The notes below the pieces were generated by a model, which did not search any database, was not told the origin of the DNA, and saw nothing but the letters and a program-made list of their open reading frames with translations. A DNA stretch of 51,996 nucleotides from Janthinobacterium sp. GW458P. Lineage in GTDB: Bacteria > Pseudomonadota > Gammaproteobacteria > Burkholderiales > Burkholderiaceae_D. Positions 15,882 to 24,237 of the stretch are shown piece after piece. The first letter of the stretch is position 1, and every line of letters starts with the position of its first letter. The position numbers were made by a program, and so were the translations under genes. The stretch is from contig NZ_NEGZ01000040.1 of the NCBI RefSeq assembly GCF_002127585.1, positions 1 to 51,996 on the forward strand, in the 5' to 3' direction.

Positions 15882-16441
15882 TGCGAAAACTTACGCTCTT
15901 GGGCTTGGCCAGCCTTGCCACGTTCTCGCTGGCCACCACCGCCCTGGTACTGGAGGGCCTTAACGACAAGCTGGCGCCCGCCGACGTAATCGTCGTGCCC
16001 GGCAACACGATCCTGCCCGACGGCACGCCCAGCCCCCGCCTGCAGGCGCGGCTCGACGCGGCGCTGACGCAATTCCAGGCGGGCCGGGCGCCGCGCATCC
16101 TCGTCAGCGGGGCCACGGGCAAGGAGGGTTTTGACGAGGCCGCCGCTATGGCCCGCTACCTGCTCAAGCGCGGCGTGCCCGCCGGCGCCATCCTTGAGGA
16201 TAATCAAGGCTGGACCACGGACGCCACGGCCCGCAACGCGGCGCTTCTCATGCGCGCGCACGGCTGGAAGACGGCCATGCTTGCCACACAATATTTTCAC
16301 GTGCCCCGCTTCCGGCTGGCGCTGGAGCGCAGCGGCATCGCCGTCAGCGGCCAGGTGCACGCGCCGTATGTCGAGTGGCGCGACCTGTATTCCGTGCCGC
16401 GCGAAACCGTCGGCTATGCCGTGTATTTCATGCGCCATTGA
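15878..16441 (+). CDS. YdcF-like (DUF218) membrane-anchored protein
   Basis: 187 aa. An N-terminal hydrophobic helix (residues 5-27) serves as signal or anchor, followed by a DUF218 domain: DVIVVPGNTILPDGTPSPRLQARLDAAL, ILVSGATGKEGFDEAAAMARYLLKRGVP, DNQGWTTDATARNA and LATQYFHVPRFRLALERSG. The domain is named for E. coli YdcF/SanA, involved in envelope integrity, though the enzymatic reaction is not settled. Two adjacent ATGs (15878 and 15881) overlap the stop of the previous gene, suggesting coupling. The 132-bp repeat starts 17 bp after its stop. Confidence 0.82.
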   Translation: MMRKLTLLGLASLATFSLATTALVLEGLNDKLAPADVIVVPGNTILPDGTPSPRLQARLDAALTQFQAGRAPRILVSGATGKEGFDEAAAMARYLLKRGVPAGAILEDNQGWTTDATARNAALLMRAHGWKTAMLATQYFHVPRFRLALERSGIAVSGQVHAPYVEWRDLYSVPRETVGYAVYFMRH

Positions 16442-16458
16442 TCCCGGTTCTTGTAACG

Positions 16459-16590
16459 TCTGACAAAACCGTAGCGAGCGGCAGTGATTTGTGGCTAAGA
16501 AGCGCAACCGTGCTTAGCACGGGGCCGCCGAGGTGCGAGGTGGTGAGCATCGCAGGCCGCAAAGCGCGACGCGCAGTAGGTTTGGTCAGA
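16459..16590. repeat. Inverted-repeat intergenic element before the end of glpK
   Basis: 132 bp bounded by 12-bp inverted ends TCTGACAAAACC and GGTTTGGTCAGA (one mismatch). Inside is a perfect hairpin CCGTGC-TTA-GCACGG (16508-16522) and a CG-rich arm with GCGCGACGCGCAGTAGG. It fills the gap between two convergent genes. From memory, similar sequences lie between genes in Janthinobacterium-like genomes. It is non-coding and probably a dispersed miniature element that may also work as a terminator. Confidence 0.65.
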
Positions 16591-16595
16591 TGTTC

Positions 16596-18089
16596 TTACT
16601 CGCTCCAGTCGCGCGAGCGTTCCACGGCCCGCTGCCATTTATGCAAGCGCGTCAGCCGTTCGTCGGCCGCCATCTTCGGCTCGAATCGGCGTCCCACCTG
16701 CCACTGGGCGGAGATTTCTTCCTGCGACGTCCAGAAACCGACGGCCAGGCCCGCCAGATAGGCGGCGCCCAGGGCTGTTGTTTCCGTCACCACGGGGCGC
16801 ACCACGGGCACATTGAGGATGTCGGCCTGGAACTGCATCAGCATGTCGTTGCGGGCCGCGCCGCCGTCCACGCGCAATTCACTCAAGGCAATGCCCGCGT
16901 CGTCCTGCATGGCCGACAGCACGTCGACGTTCTGGTAGGCCACGCCTTCCAGCGCCGCGCGCGCGATGTGCGCCTTGCCCGTGCCGCGCGTGATGCCGAT
17001 CAGGGTGCCGCGCGCATAGGGGTCCCAGTACGGCGCGCCGAGACCGGCGAACGCGGGCACGAAAACCAGGCCGCCCGAATCGGGCACGCTGGTGGCCAGC
17101 GCTTCCACTTCGGACGAGTCGCGGATGATGCCGATGCCGTCGCGCATCCATTGCACGGCCGCGCCCGCGATGAAGGCGCTGCCTTCGAGCAGATAATCGG
17201 TTTGATCTGTACCCGGCCCCAGGCTCCAGCCCACCGTCGTCAACAGCCGGTTTTTCGATGGCAAGGGGCGCTTGCCCACGTTCATCAGCATGAAGCAGCC
17301 CGTGCCGTAGGTATTCTTCGCCATGCCCGGTTTCAGGCAGGCCTGGCCGAAGGTGGCGGCCTGCTGGTCGCCCGCGATGCCGGCGATGGGCACGGCCACG
17401 CCCAGCAGGTCAACGCAGGTGTGCGCGGCCACGCCGCTCGATGGCACGACGTCGGGCAGCAGCGAGGCGGGAATGTCCAGCAGCGCCAGCAAATCCGTGT
17501 CCCACTGCAAAGTATGAATGTTGAACAGCATGGTGCGCGCCGCGTTGCTCGTGTCCGTCAAGTGGGCGCCGCTCATCTTGTAGATCAGCCAGCTGTCGAC
17601 GGTGCCGAAGGCCAGCTCCCCCCGCTCGGCGCGGGCGCGGGCGCCGGGCACGTTGTCGAGCAGCCATTTGAGTTTGGTGGCGGAAAAATAGGCGTCCAGC
17701 ACGAGACCGGTCTTGCGCTGGATCAAGTCCGCCTTGCCCTGCTCGACCAGCTGTTCGCAGAACGCGGCATTGCGGCGGTCTTGCCAGACGATGGCGTTGG
17801 CGACGGGCACGCCCGTGGCGCGGTCCCACAGCACCGTCGTTTCGCGCTGGTTGGTCACGCCGATGGCGGCCACGTCGGAGGCCGTCACGCCGCTGTCGCG
17901 CAGCACCTGGTGCAGCACGCCTTCCTGCGAAGCCCAGATGTCGCCCGCGTCATGTTCGACCCAGCCCGGCTGGGGGAAGATCTGGCGAAATTCGCGCTGC
18001 GCGCTGGCGTGCGGCCGGCCCGCATGGTCGAACAGGATGGCGCGCGAACTGGTGGTGCCCTGGTCTAAAGCAAGTATGTATTTGGTCAT
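16596..18089 (-). CDS. glpK: Glycerol kinase
   Basis: 497 aa FGGY-family kinase that phosphorylates glycerol to sn-glycerol 3-phosphate with ATP in the cytoplasm. The start [19 protein letters not shown] holds the phosphate-1 ATP motif. Further hallmarks are [13 protein letters not shown], the FGGY signature region [13 protein letters not shown], and [21 protein letters not shown]. The ATG at 18089 is chosen over the longer reading from 18131 because homology begins there; the ribosome site is weak. It is the last gene of the glycerol cluster, separated from glpV by a strong terminator, so it probably depends partly on its own promoter or on read-through. Confidence 0.96.
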   Translation of the reverse strand: MTKYILALDQGTTSSRAILFDHAGRPHASAQREFRQIFPQPGWVEHDAGDIWASQEGVLHQVLRDSGVTASDVAAIGVTNQRETTVLWDRATGVPVANAIVWQDRRNAAFCEQLVEQGKADLIQRKTGLVLDAYFSATKLKWLLDNVPGARARAERGELAFGTVDSWLIYKMSGAHLTDTSNAARTMLFNIHTLQWDTDLLALLDIPASLLPDVVPSSGVAAHTCVDLLGVAVPIAGIAGDQQAATFGQACLKPGMAKNTYGTGCFMLMNVGKRPLPSKNRLLTTVGWSLGPGTDQTDYLLEGSAFIAGAAVQWMRDGIGIIRDSSEVEALATSVPDSGGLVFVPAFAGLGAPYWDPYARGTLIGITRGTGKAHIARAALEGVAYQNVDVLSAMQDDAGIALSELRVDGGAARNDMLMQFQADILNVPVVRPVVTETTALGAAYLAGLAVGFWTSQEEISAQWQVGRRFEPKMAADERLTRLHKWQRAVERSRDWSE

Positions 18090-18113
18090 GGTCGCTACTA
18101 CGGCTATACAGTG

Positions 18114-18143
18114 AAAAAAGGGCACGGACAAGCGCCCGTGCCC
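18114..18143 (-). terminator. Rho-independent terminator between glpV and glpK
   Basis: On the minus strand a perfect 8-bp stem GGGCACGG / CCGTGCCC (18136-18143 and 18120-18127) with an 8-base loop is followed by six T residues (18114-18119). It lies about 30 bp after the glpV stop codon and just ahead of glpK, so it should lower glpK expression relative to the transporter. Confidence 0.85.
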
Positions 18144-18172
18144 CGGGAAAGCGGCGGCAGAAGTCTACACGA

Positions 18173-19900
18173 CTACTTTACCTTGCCTTCTTTCCAAGCC
18201 TGCAATAATTTATCGTAGGCAATCGTTTCACCCTTCGGCTTTTCATTCGCCAGCTTTTTCCATGGGGCGTGCTGGTCCGACAGATACTGGTTCGGGTCGC
18301 CCTTGGCATTGAGCTTGGGCGCGCACGCCTTCATGCCGGCCCGCTGCAGGCGCGCCATGACCTGGTCCATTTCCTCGGCCAGGTTATCCATGGCGGCCTG
18401 CGGCGTTTTTTCCGCCGTGATGGCCGTGGCCACGTTCTTCCACCACAGCTGGGCCAGCTTCGGATAGTCGGGCACGTTGTTGCCCGTCGGCGTCCACGCC
18501 ACGCGGGCGGGGCTGCGGTAGAACTCGATCAAGCCGCCGTATTCGTTCGCGTGTTTCGTGAAGTAATCGTGGCGGATGTCGGAATCGCGGATGAAGGTCA
18601 GGCCGACGATGGATTTCTTCAGTGACACGGTTTTCGAGGTAACGAACTGCGCGTACAGCCAGGCTGCCGCCTTGCGGTCGTCCGGCGTGGACTTGAACAG
18701 GAACCAGGAACCGACGTCCTGGTAGCCGTTCTGCATGCCCTCTTTCCAGTACGGGCCGTGCGGCGACGGCGCCATGCGCCATTTCGGCGTGCCGTCCTTG
18801 TTGACCACTGGCAAGCCCGGTTTCGTCATGCCGGCCGTAAATGCCGTGTACCAGAAGATTTGCTGGGCGATTTCGCCCTGCGCCGGCACGGGGCCCGATT
18901 CCGAGAAATTCATGCCGTTCGCCTGCGGCGGCGCGTATTTCTTCATCCAGTCGATATATTTCGTCAGCGCAAATACGGCCGCCGGCGAGTTGGTGGCGCC
19001 GCCGCGCGACATCGACGCGCCCACGGGCGTGCACTTGTCGGCCGCCACCTTGATGCCCCACTCGTCGACGGGCATGCCGTTCGGAATGCCCTTGTCGGCC
19101 GCGCCAGCCATCGACAGCCACGCATCGGTAAAACGCCAGCCCAGCGACGGATCTTTCTTGCCGTAATCCATGTGGCCGTAGACTTTCTTGCCGTCCAGTT
19201 CCTTCACGTCATTCGTGAAGAAATCGGCGATGTCTTCATACGCGGACCAGTTTTGCGGCACGCCCAGTTCGTAGCCATACTTGGCCTTGAACTTGGCTTG
19301 CAAATCCTTGCGCGCAAACCAGTCGGCGCGGAACCAGTACAGGTTGGCAAATTGCTGGTCGGGCAATTGATACACCTTGCCGTCCGGCGCCGTGGTAAAG
19401 CTGATGCCGATGAAATCCTTCAGATCGAGACCGGGATTCGTGAATTCCTTGCCCTTGGCGGCCATGTAGTCGGACAGCGGTTCCACGGCGCCATAGCGGT
19501 AGTGCGTGCCGATCAGGTCGGAATCGGAAATCCAGCCGTCATAGATGCTCTTGCCCGACTGCATGGACGTCTGCAGCTTTTCCACCACATCGCCTTCCTG
19601 GATGATGTCGTGGCGCACCTTGATGCCCGTGATTTCCTCGAAGGCCTTGGCCAGGGTCTTCGATTCGTAGACGTGGGTGTCGATGGTTTCCGAGACCACG
19701 GAAATTTCCTTGATGCCCTTGGCTTTCAGCTTGGCCGCCGCATCGATGAACCATTTCATTTCGGCAAGCTGTTGCTGCTTGCTCAGGCTGGATGGCTGGA
19801 ATTCCTTGTCGATCCAGGTTTGCGCCTGCTTGGCGTCGGCCAGGGCCGCGTTCGACACGAGCATGGCCGCAGCCGCGAAGACCGTGAACTTCAATTTCAT
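18173..19900 (-). CDS. glpV: Glycerol ABC transporter, periplasmic substrate-binding protein
   Basis: 575 aa. The first 21 residues (MKLKFTVFAAAAMLVSNAALA) are a signal peptide cut after ALA. The mature protein is a large extracellular solute-binding protein of the carbohydrate/glycerol class, longer than common sugar binders (about 420 aa), as is usual for GlpV. Aromatic-rich segments such as QFANLYWFRADWFARKDL, GWRFTDAWLSMAG and GSWFLFKSTPDDRK probably line the glycerol pocket. The gene order glpD-S-T-P-Q-U-V-K matches the glycerol importer described in Rhizobium leguminosarum. It is the last transporter gene, followed by a terminator. Confidence 0.9.
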   Translation of the reverse strand: MKLKFTVFAAAAMLVSNAALADAKQAQTWIDKEFQPSSLSKQQQLAEMKWFIDAAAKLKAKGIKEISVVSETIDTHVYESKTLAKAFEEITGIKVRHDIIQEGDVVEKLQTSMQSGKSIYDGWISDSDLIGTHYRYGAVEPLSDYMAAKGKEFTNPGLDLKDFIGISFTTAPDGKVYQLPDQQFANLYWFRADWFARKDLQAKFKAKYGYELGVPQNWSAYEDIADFFTNDVKELDGKKVYGHMDYGKKDPSLGWRFTDAWLSMAGAADKGIPNGMPVDEWGIKVAADKCTPVGASMSRGGATNSPAAVFALTKYIDWMKKYAPPQANGMNFSESGPVPAQGEIAQQIFWYTAFTAGMTKPGLPVVNKDGTPKWRMAPSPHGPYWKEGMQNGYQDVGSWFLFKSTPDDRKAAAWLYAQFVTSKTVSLKKSIVGLTFIRDSDIRHDYFTKHANEYGGLIEFYRSPARVAWTPTGNNVPDYPKLAQLWWKNVATAITAEKTPQAAMDNLAEEMDQVMARLQRAGMKACAPKLNAKGDPNQYLSDQHAPWKKLANEKPKGETIAYDKLLQAWKEGKVK

Positions 19901-19971
19901 CGTGAATCTCCTTTTATTTTATTGCCGGCCGCCTGCTGACGGTCCGGCCTCCATCAACACCGGCAAGCCGG

Positions 19972-20277
19972 TCATCCCCAACGCATTACCACTAATAACA
20001 TTACAAAACTGATGGCAGCACCTATCGCCTGCTGCATTTCCGTGAATCCCGCCCAGGCCAGATTCACGTAGGCCGCCGTGAGCAAGCCAATGAACAGGCG
20101 GTCGCCGCGCGTCGTCGGCATGGGCAAAAAACCCTTGCGTTCGATGCTGGGCGAACGGATTTGCCACACCGTCATGCCGGCCAGCATCAAGCCGATGCAG
20201 ATGAAGAAGATGGCCACTTCCGGCGTCCACGCCATCCAGCCGAACAGGCTGGCTGTGCTATCGCTATTGTTTTCCAT
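19972..20277 (-). CDS. glpU: DUF2160 small membrane protein of the glycerol transporter
   Basis: 101 aa with three likely transmembrane helices, about 17-40 (TPEVAIFFICIGLMLAGMTVW), 61-78 (LFIGLLTAAYVNLAWAG) and 82-99 (IGAAISFVMLLVVM). The P-T-T-R-G-D-R-L-F segment between the first two is the DUF2160 hallmark. It starts 1 bp after glpQ and is always found with glycerol ABC transporters of this type; its exact role is not known. It could assist permease assembly or substrate entry, which is inference. Confidence 0.88.
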   Translation of the reverse strand: MENNSDSTASLFGWMAWTPEVAIFFICIGLMLAGMTVWQIRSPSIERKGFLPMPTTRGDRLFIGLLTAAYVNLAWAGFTEMQQAIGAAISFVMLLVVMRWG

Positions 20278-20278
20278 G

Positions 20279-21085
20279 TCACACCCTCCCCATCGCGAAA
20301 CCCTTGGCTATGTAATGGCGCACGAACCAGATCACCAGCGCGCCGGGCACGATGGTCAGCACGCCGGCAGCGGCCAGCACGCCCCAGTCCATGCCGGCCG
20401 CCGAGACGGTGCGCGTCATGGTGGCGGCAATCGGCTTGGCATTGACGGACGTCAAGGTGCGCGCCAGCAGCAGTTCCACCCAGCTGAACATGAAGCAGAA
20501 GAACGCCGTAACACCGACGCCCGACTTGATCATCGGCAAGAAGATACGGAGGAAGAAGCGCGGGAAGCTGTAGCCGTCGATATACGCCGTCTCGTCGATT
20601 TCCTTGGGCACGCCGGACATGAAACCCTCCAGTATCCACACGGCCAGCGGCACGTTGAACACCATGTGCGCCAGCGCCACGGCCAGATGCGTATCCATCA
20701 GGCCCACCGTCGAATACAGCTGGAAGAACGGCACGAGGAAGACGGCGGGCGGCGTCATGCGGTTGGTCAACAACCAGAAGAACAAATGTTTATCGCCGAC
20801 AAAGTTATAGCGGGAAAACGCATACGCGGCCGGCAAGGCGACGGTGACAGACATGACCATGTTCAAGGCCACGTAAATCATGGAATTGATGTAGCCGCTG
20901 TACCAGGAACGGTCGGTAAAAATCGTGTGGTAGTTGGCGAACGTCCATTGCTGGGGCCACAGGCTCAAGACGCCGACGATTTCCTCGTTGGTCTTGAGCG
21001 ACATATTGAGCATCCAGTAGATGGGCAACAGCGAGCCCAGCAAGAAGACCACGAGGATGGTGCTGCTCATTTTCTTGTGCATCAT
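20279..21085 (-). CDS. glpQ: Glycerol ABC transporter permease (MalG-like)
   Basis: 268 aa inner-membrane permease with six expected helices. It begins with the N-terminal helix SSTILVVFLLGSLLPIYWMLNMSLKT. The coupling-helix (EAA) motif is EIDETAYIDGYSFPRFFLRIFLPMIKSGV, the loop that docks on the ATPase. Two adjacent ATGs (21085 and 21082) overlap the glpP stop; the first gives a 4-bp ATGA overlap. It pairs with GlpP to form the membrane channel. A longer reading in the same frame is an artefact over glpP. Confidence 0.92.
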   Translation of the reverse strand: MMHKKMSSTILVVFLLGSLLPIYWMLNMSLKTNEEIVGVLSLWPQQWTFANYHTIFTDRSWYSGYINSMIYVALNMVMSVTVALPAAYAFSRYNFVGDKHLFFWLLTNRMTPPAVFLVPFFQLYSTVGLMDTHLAVALAHMVFNVPLAVWILEGFMSGVPKEIDETAYIDGYSFPRFFLRIFLPMIKSGVGVTAFFCFMFSWVELLLARTLTSVNAKPIAATMTRTVSAAGMDWGVLAAAGVLTIVPGALVIWFVRHYIAKGFAMGRV

Positions 21086-21966
21086 TTCTGGTCTCCCGTG
21101 CCGACGCGCTGCATCCACGTGTACAGCACAAAGCAGAACAGCAGGATGATGAGGAAATAGATCAGCGAGAAGGCCGAAGCCGGCCCCAGGTCGAACTGGC
21201 CCACGGCCTTTTGCGTCAGGTATTGCGACAAAAAGGTGGTGGCATTGCCCGGCCCGCCGCCCGTCAGCACGAACGGTTCCGTGTAGATCATGAAACTGTC
21301 CATGAAGCGCAGCAGGACGGCGATCATCAGCACATTGCGCAGTTTCGGCAGCTGGATGTAGCGGAACACGGCCAGGCGCGAGGCGCCGTCGATGCGCGCC
21401 GCCTGGTAATACGCGTCGGGAATGGCGCGCAAGCCCGCATAGCACAGCAGCACGACCAATGGCGTCCAGTGCCAGACATCCATCACCATCACGGTCAGCC
21501 AGGCGTCGAGCGAATTGCCGTTGTAATTGTAGTCAAATCCCAGCTGGTTCAGGGTATAGCCCATCAGGCCGATGTCGCCGCGGCCGAAGATTTGCCAGAT
21601 GGTGCCCACCACGTTCCAGGGAATGAGCAAGGGCAGCGCGATCAGCACCAGCGCCAGCGAGGCCTTCCAGCCATCGGCCGGCATGCACAGGGCGATCAGG
21701 ATGCCGAGCGGAATCTGGATCGCCAGCACGGAGCCGGAAAACAGCAGTTGGCGCAGCAAGGCGCTGTGCAGGTCGCCGTCGAGCATGACCATGCGGAACC
21801 ACTCGGTGCCGACGAACACCTTTTGCGTGGGACTCAGAATATCCTGCACGGAATAATTGACCACCGTCATCAGCGGCAGGATGGCGGAAAAGGCCACGCA
21901 CAGCAACACGGGCAGGATCAGCAGCCAGGCGCGGCGGTTGTTATCGGTTTTACCGTTATGTATCAT
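21082..21966 (-). CDS. glpP: Glycerol ABC transporter permease (MalF-like)
   Basis: 294 aa inner-membrane permease. The first helix (RRAWLLILPVLLCVAFSAILPLMTVVNYSV) and the EAA motif (AIPDAYYQAARIDGASRLAVFRYIQLPKLRNVL) are typical of sugar-type importers. LTGGGPGNATTFLSQYL is the conserved region before the last helix. Its ATG overlaps the glpT stop (TGATG) and its stop overlaps the glpQ start, so the subunits are made by coupled translation. Confidence 0.92.
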   Translation of the reverse strand: MIHNGKTDNNRRAWLLILPVLLCVAFSAILPLMTVVNYSVQDILSPTQKVFVGTEWFRMVMLDGDLHSALLRQLLFSGSVLAIQIPLGILIALCMPADGWKASLALVLIALPLLIPWNVVGTIWQIFGRGDIGLMGYTLNQLGFDYNYNGNSLDAWLTVMVMDVWHWTPLVVLLCYAGLRAIPDAYYQAARIDGASRLAVFRYIQLPKLRNVLMIAVLLRFMDSFMIYTEPFVLTGGGPGNATTFLSQYLTQKAVGQFDLGPASAFSLIYFLIILLFCFVLYTWMQRVGTGDQK

Positions 21967-23066
21967 CAGGCCACCCGCTTATCGTTGACATAGAACAAGG
22001 TGCGTTGCGGCGGAAAACGCAGCCGCACAGCATCGCCCACCACCGCATCGATGGCGCGCAGCTTGGCCGCCACCGTCGCGCCGCCCAGCTGGAATTCCGC
22101 CAGGTAATGCGTGCCCATGTTGCGCACGGCCGTCACTATGGCGTCCAGGCAGTGATCGCTGCCCGCGCCGCCCTCGCCCGCCGGCAGGCATGCGACGAAT
22201 TCGGGCCGCACGCCCAGCGTGATTTTCCCTTGCGCGCCAGCCAGGGCCGCGCGGGCGGCGGCGGACGCGGCCAGCGGCTGTCCCGCCACGCGCACGCCGC
22301 CGTCGTCCAGGCTGCAATCGAGCAAGTTCATGCCCGGGTTGCCGATGAAATAGCCGACAAACGTGTGCTCGGGTTCCTCGAACAGCGCTTGCGCGCTGCC
22401 CGTCTGCACCACTTCGCCCTGGGTCATGACGACCACCTGGTCGGCAAAGGTCAAGGCTTCCACCTGGTCGTGCGTGACATAGATCAAGGACAACTTCAGT
22501 TCGTGATGAATTTCCTTGAGTTTCCTGCGCAGCAGCCATTTCAAATGCGGATCGATCACCGTCAGCGGTTCGTCGAACAGCACGGCCGCCACGTCGGGGC
22601 GCACGAGCCCCCGCCCCAGCGAAATCTTTTGCTTGGCGTCCACGGACAAGCCGCTGGCGCGCAGCTTCAGGTCGTCCGTCAGCTCCAGCATCTGCGCCAC
22701 CTGCTGCACGCGCTTTTTCACCTCGCTCTCTTTCCAGCCGCGATTACGCAGCGGAAACGCCAGGTTGTCGTGCACGGTCATGGTGTCGTAAATGACGGGA
22801 AACTGGAACACTTGCGCGATATTGCGCGCCTCGGTCGGCAGCTGCGTGACATCCTTGCCGTCGAACAGCACCTTGCCATGCGACGGTTTCACGAGGCCGG
22901 AGATGATATTGAGCAAGGTCGTCTTGCCGCAGCCGGACGGTCCCAGCAAGGCGTAGGCGCCGCCGTCGCGCCACTCCATGCTCATGGGCCGCAGCGCATA
23001 GTCGCTTGGCGCCGTGGGATTCGGTTTGTAGGCGTGGGCCAGGTCCGCCAGTTCGATGCGCGCCAT
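21966..23066 (-). CDS. glpT: Glycerol ABC transporter ATPase with degenerate signature motif
   Basis: 366 aa. Walker A is intact (GPSGCGKTT, 42-50), as are Walker B (AVLFDE, 161-166) and the switch histidine (H199 in YVTHDQ). However, the ABC signature that should read LSGGQ is LSVDAKQ (140-146), so the two glycines that hold the partner's ATP are lost. The C-terminal third (about 240-366) is a TOBE-type regulatory domain (ITLGVRPEFV). The start at 23066 follows GGGAGGAG. It forms the ATPase pair with GlpS, whose defect is complementary. Confidence 0.93.
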   Translation of the reverse strand: MARIELADLAHAYKPNPTAPSDYALRPMSMEWRDGGAYALLGPSGCGKTTLLNIISGLVKPSHGKVLFDGKDVTQLPTEARNIAQVFQFPVIYDTMTVHDNLAFPLRNRGWKESEVKKRVQQVAQMLELTDDLKLRASGLSVDAKQKISLGRGLVRPDVAAVLFDEPLTVIDPHLKWLLRRKLKEIHHELKLSLIYVTHDQVEALTFADQVVVMTQGEVVQTGSAQALFEEPEHTFVGYFIGNPGMNLLDCSLDDGGVRVAGQPLAASAAARAALAGAQGKITLGVRPEFVACLPAGEGGAGSDHCLDAIVTAVRNMGTHYLAEFQLGGATVAAKLRAIDAVVGDAVRLRFPPQRTLFYVNDKRVA

Positions 23067-23067
23067 G

Positions 23068-24162
23068 TCAGACTCCTCCCTGCGCAGGAGCGAACAGCAG
23101 GCCGCCATCGTCGGCGAAGATCAGCAAGGCATGCGGCTGGCAATACACGGTGCAGGCGCTGCCGATCTCCAGGTCGTGCACGCCGCCGAGCTGCGCCACC
23201 AGGGCCAGCTCGCCGCGGCGCGCATGCACATAGGTTTCCGAGCCGCTGATTTCGGCCAGGTCCACCGTCGCTGCGATGGGCACGTCGCCATCGGAGCGGG
23301 GCGACAGGTGCAGGCTGTGCGCGCGCACGCCGAGGATCACGTCGCGCCGCTCACCGAGGCGGGCGCGCTGCGCGCCGCTCAGGTGGATGGCCAGGCCGTC
23401 GGCCGCCTGCGCCACGCCGTGCGCATCGACGCGGGCGGGAATCAGGTTGATCGGCGGGTCGCTGAAGGTGCGCGCCACGGCGATGGAATTGGGCGCGTTG
23501 AAGACGTCCAGGGTCGGCCCCTGCTGCAGCAATCGCCCTTCGTGCAGCACGGCCACGTGGCCGCCCAGCTGTAGCGCTTCCAGCGGTTCCGTGGTGGCGT
23601 ACACGACCGTCGTGCTGCCGCTGGAAAACAGTTCCGTCAATTCGCGGCGCAATTCCTCGCGCAGTTTGTAGTCGAGGTTCACCAATGGCTCGTCGAGCAG
23701 CAGCAAGGACGCATCCTTGATCAGCGCGCGCCCCAGCGCCGTGCGCTGCTGCTGGCCGCCCGACAACTCTCCGGGCGTGCGCTGCAGGTAGGGCGTGATA
23801 TGCAGGCGCTCGGCCAGCGCCTGCACTTTCGTCCGTATCTGTTCCTCGGGCACCTTGCGCAAGCGCAAGGGCGAGGCGATATTGTCGTAGACGGTGAAGG
23901 CCGGGTAATTGATGAATTGCTGGTACACCATGGCCAGGTTGCGTTTGCTGACAGGCACGCCCGTCACGTCGACGCCGTCGGCCGTGACCGTGCCCGCGCT
24001 GGGCTTGTCCAGGCCCGCCATCACGCGCATCAGGGTGGTCTTGCCGGCACGCGTGGTGCCCAGCAAGACGTTGATGGCGCCCGGCACGAGGGCCAGCGAC
24101 ATCGGATATAAATAGTCGTCAGCCCCCTGCTTCCTGCTGATCTTGTCCAGTACCAGTTGCAC
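23068..24162 (-). CDS. glpS: Glycerol ABC transporter ATPase lacking the switch histidine
   Basis: 364 aa, starting at GTG behind a GGAGGAG ribosome site. Walker A is GTTRAGKTT (35-43), the Q-loop Gln is in VYQQF, the signature is a perfect LSGGQQQR (133-140) and Walker B is LLLLDE (153-158). The H-loop that should read Y-x-T-H-D reads YATTE, with T191 in the histidine position, so catalysis at its own Walker site should be poor. The C-terminal part is a TOBE-like domain (ILGVRAHSLHL). It is first of the transporter genes, 75 bp after glpD. Confidence 0.93.
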   Translation of the reverse strand: MQLVLDKISRKQGADDYLYPMSLALVPGAINVLLGTTRAGKTTLMRVMAGLDKPSAGTVTADGVDVTGVPVSKRNLAMVYQQFINYPAFTVYDNIASPLRLRKVPEEQIRTKVQALAERLHITPYLQRTPGELSGGQQQRTALGRALIKDASLLLLDEPLVNLDYKLREELRRELTELFSSGSTTVVYATTEPLEALQLGGHVAVLHEGRLLQQGPTLDVFNAPNSIAVARTFSDPPINLIPARVDAHGVAQAADGLAIHLSGAQRARLGERRDVILGVRAHSLHLSPRSDGDVPIAATVDLAEISGSETYVHARRGELALVAQLGGVHDLEIGSACTVYCQPHALLIFADDGGLLFAPAQGGV

Positions 24163-24237
24163 GCGCTTCTCCTCCAGTGATGTGTTCTTATTCTTCGCCG
24201 CGCCCTCTGCGGGGTGCGGTCGCCTGCACAGTCTTTT

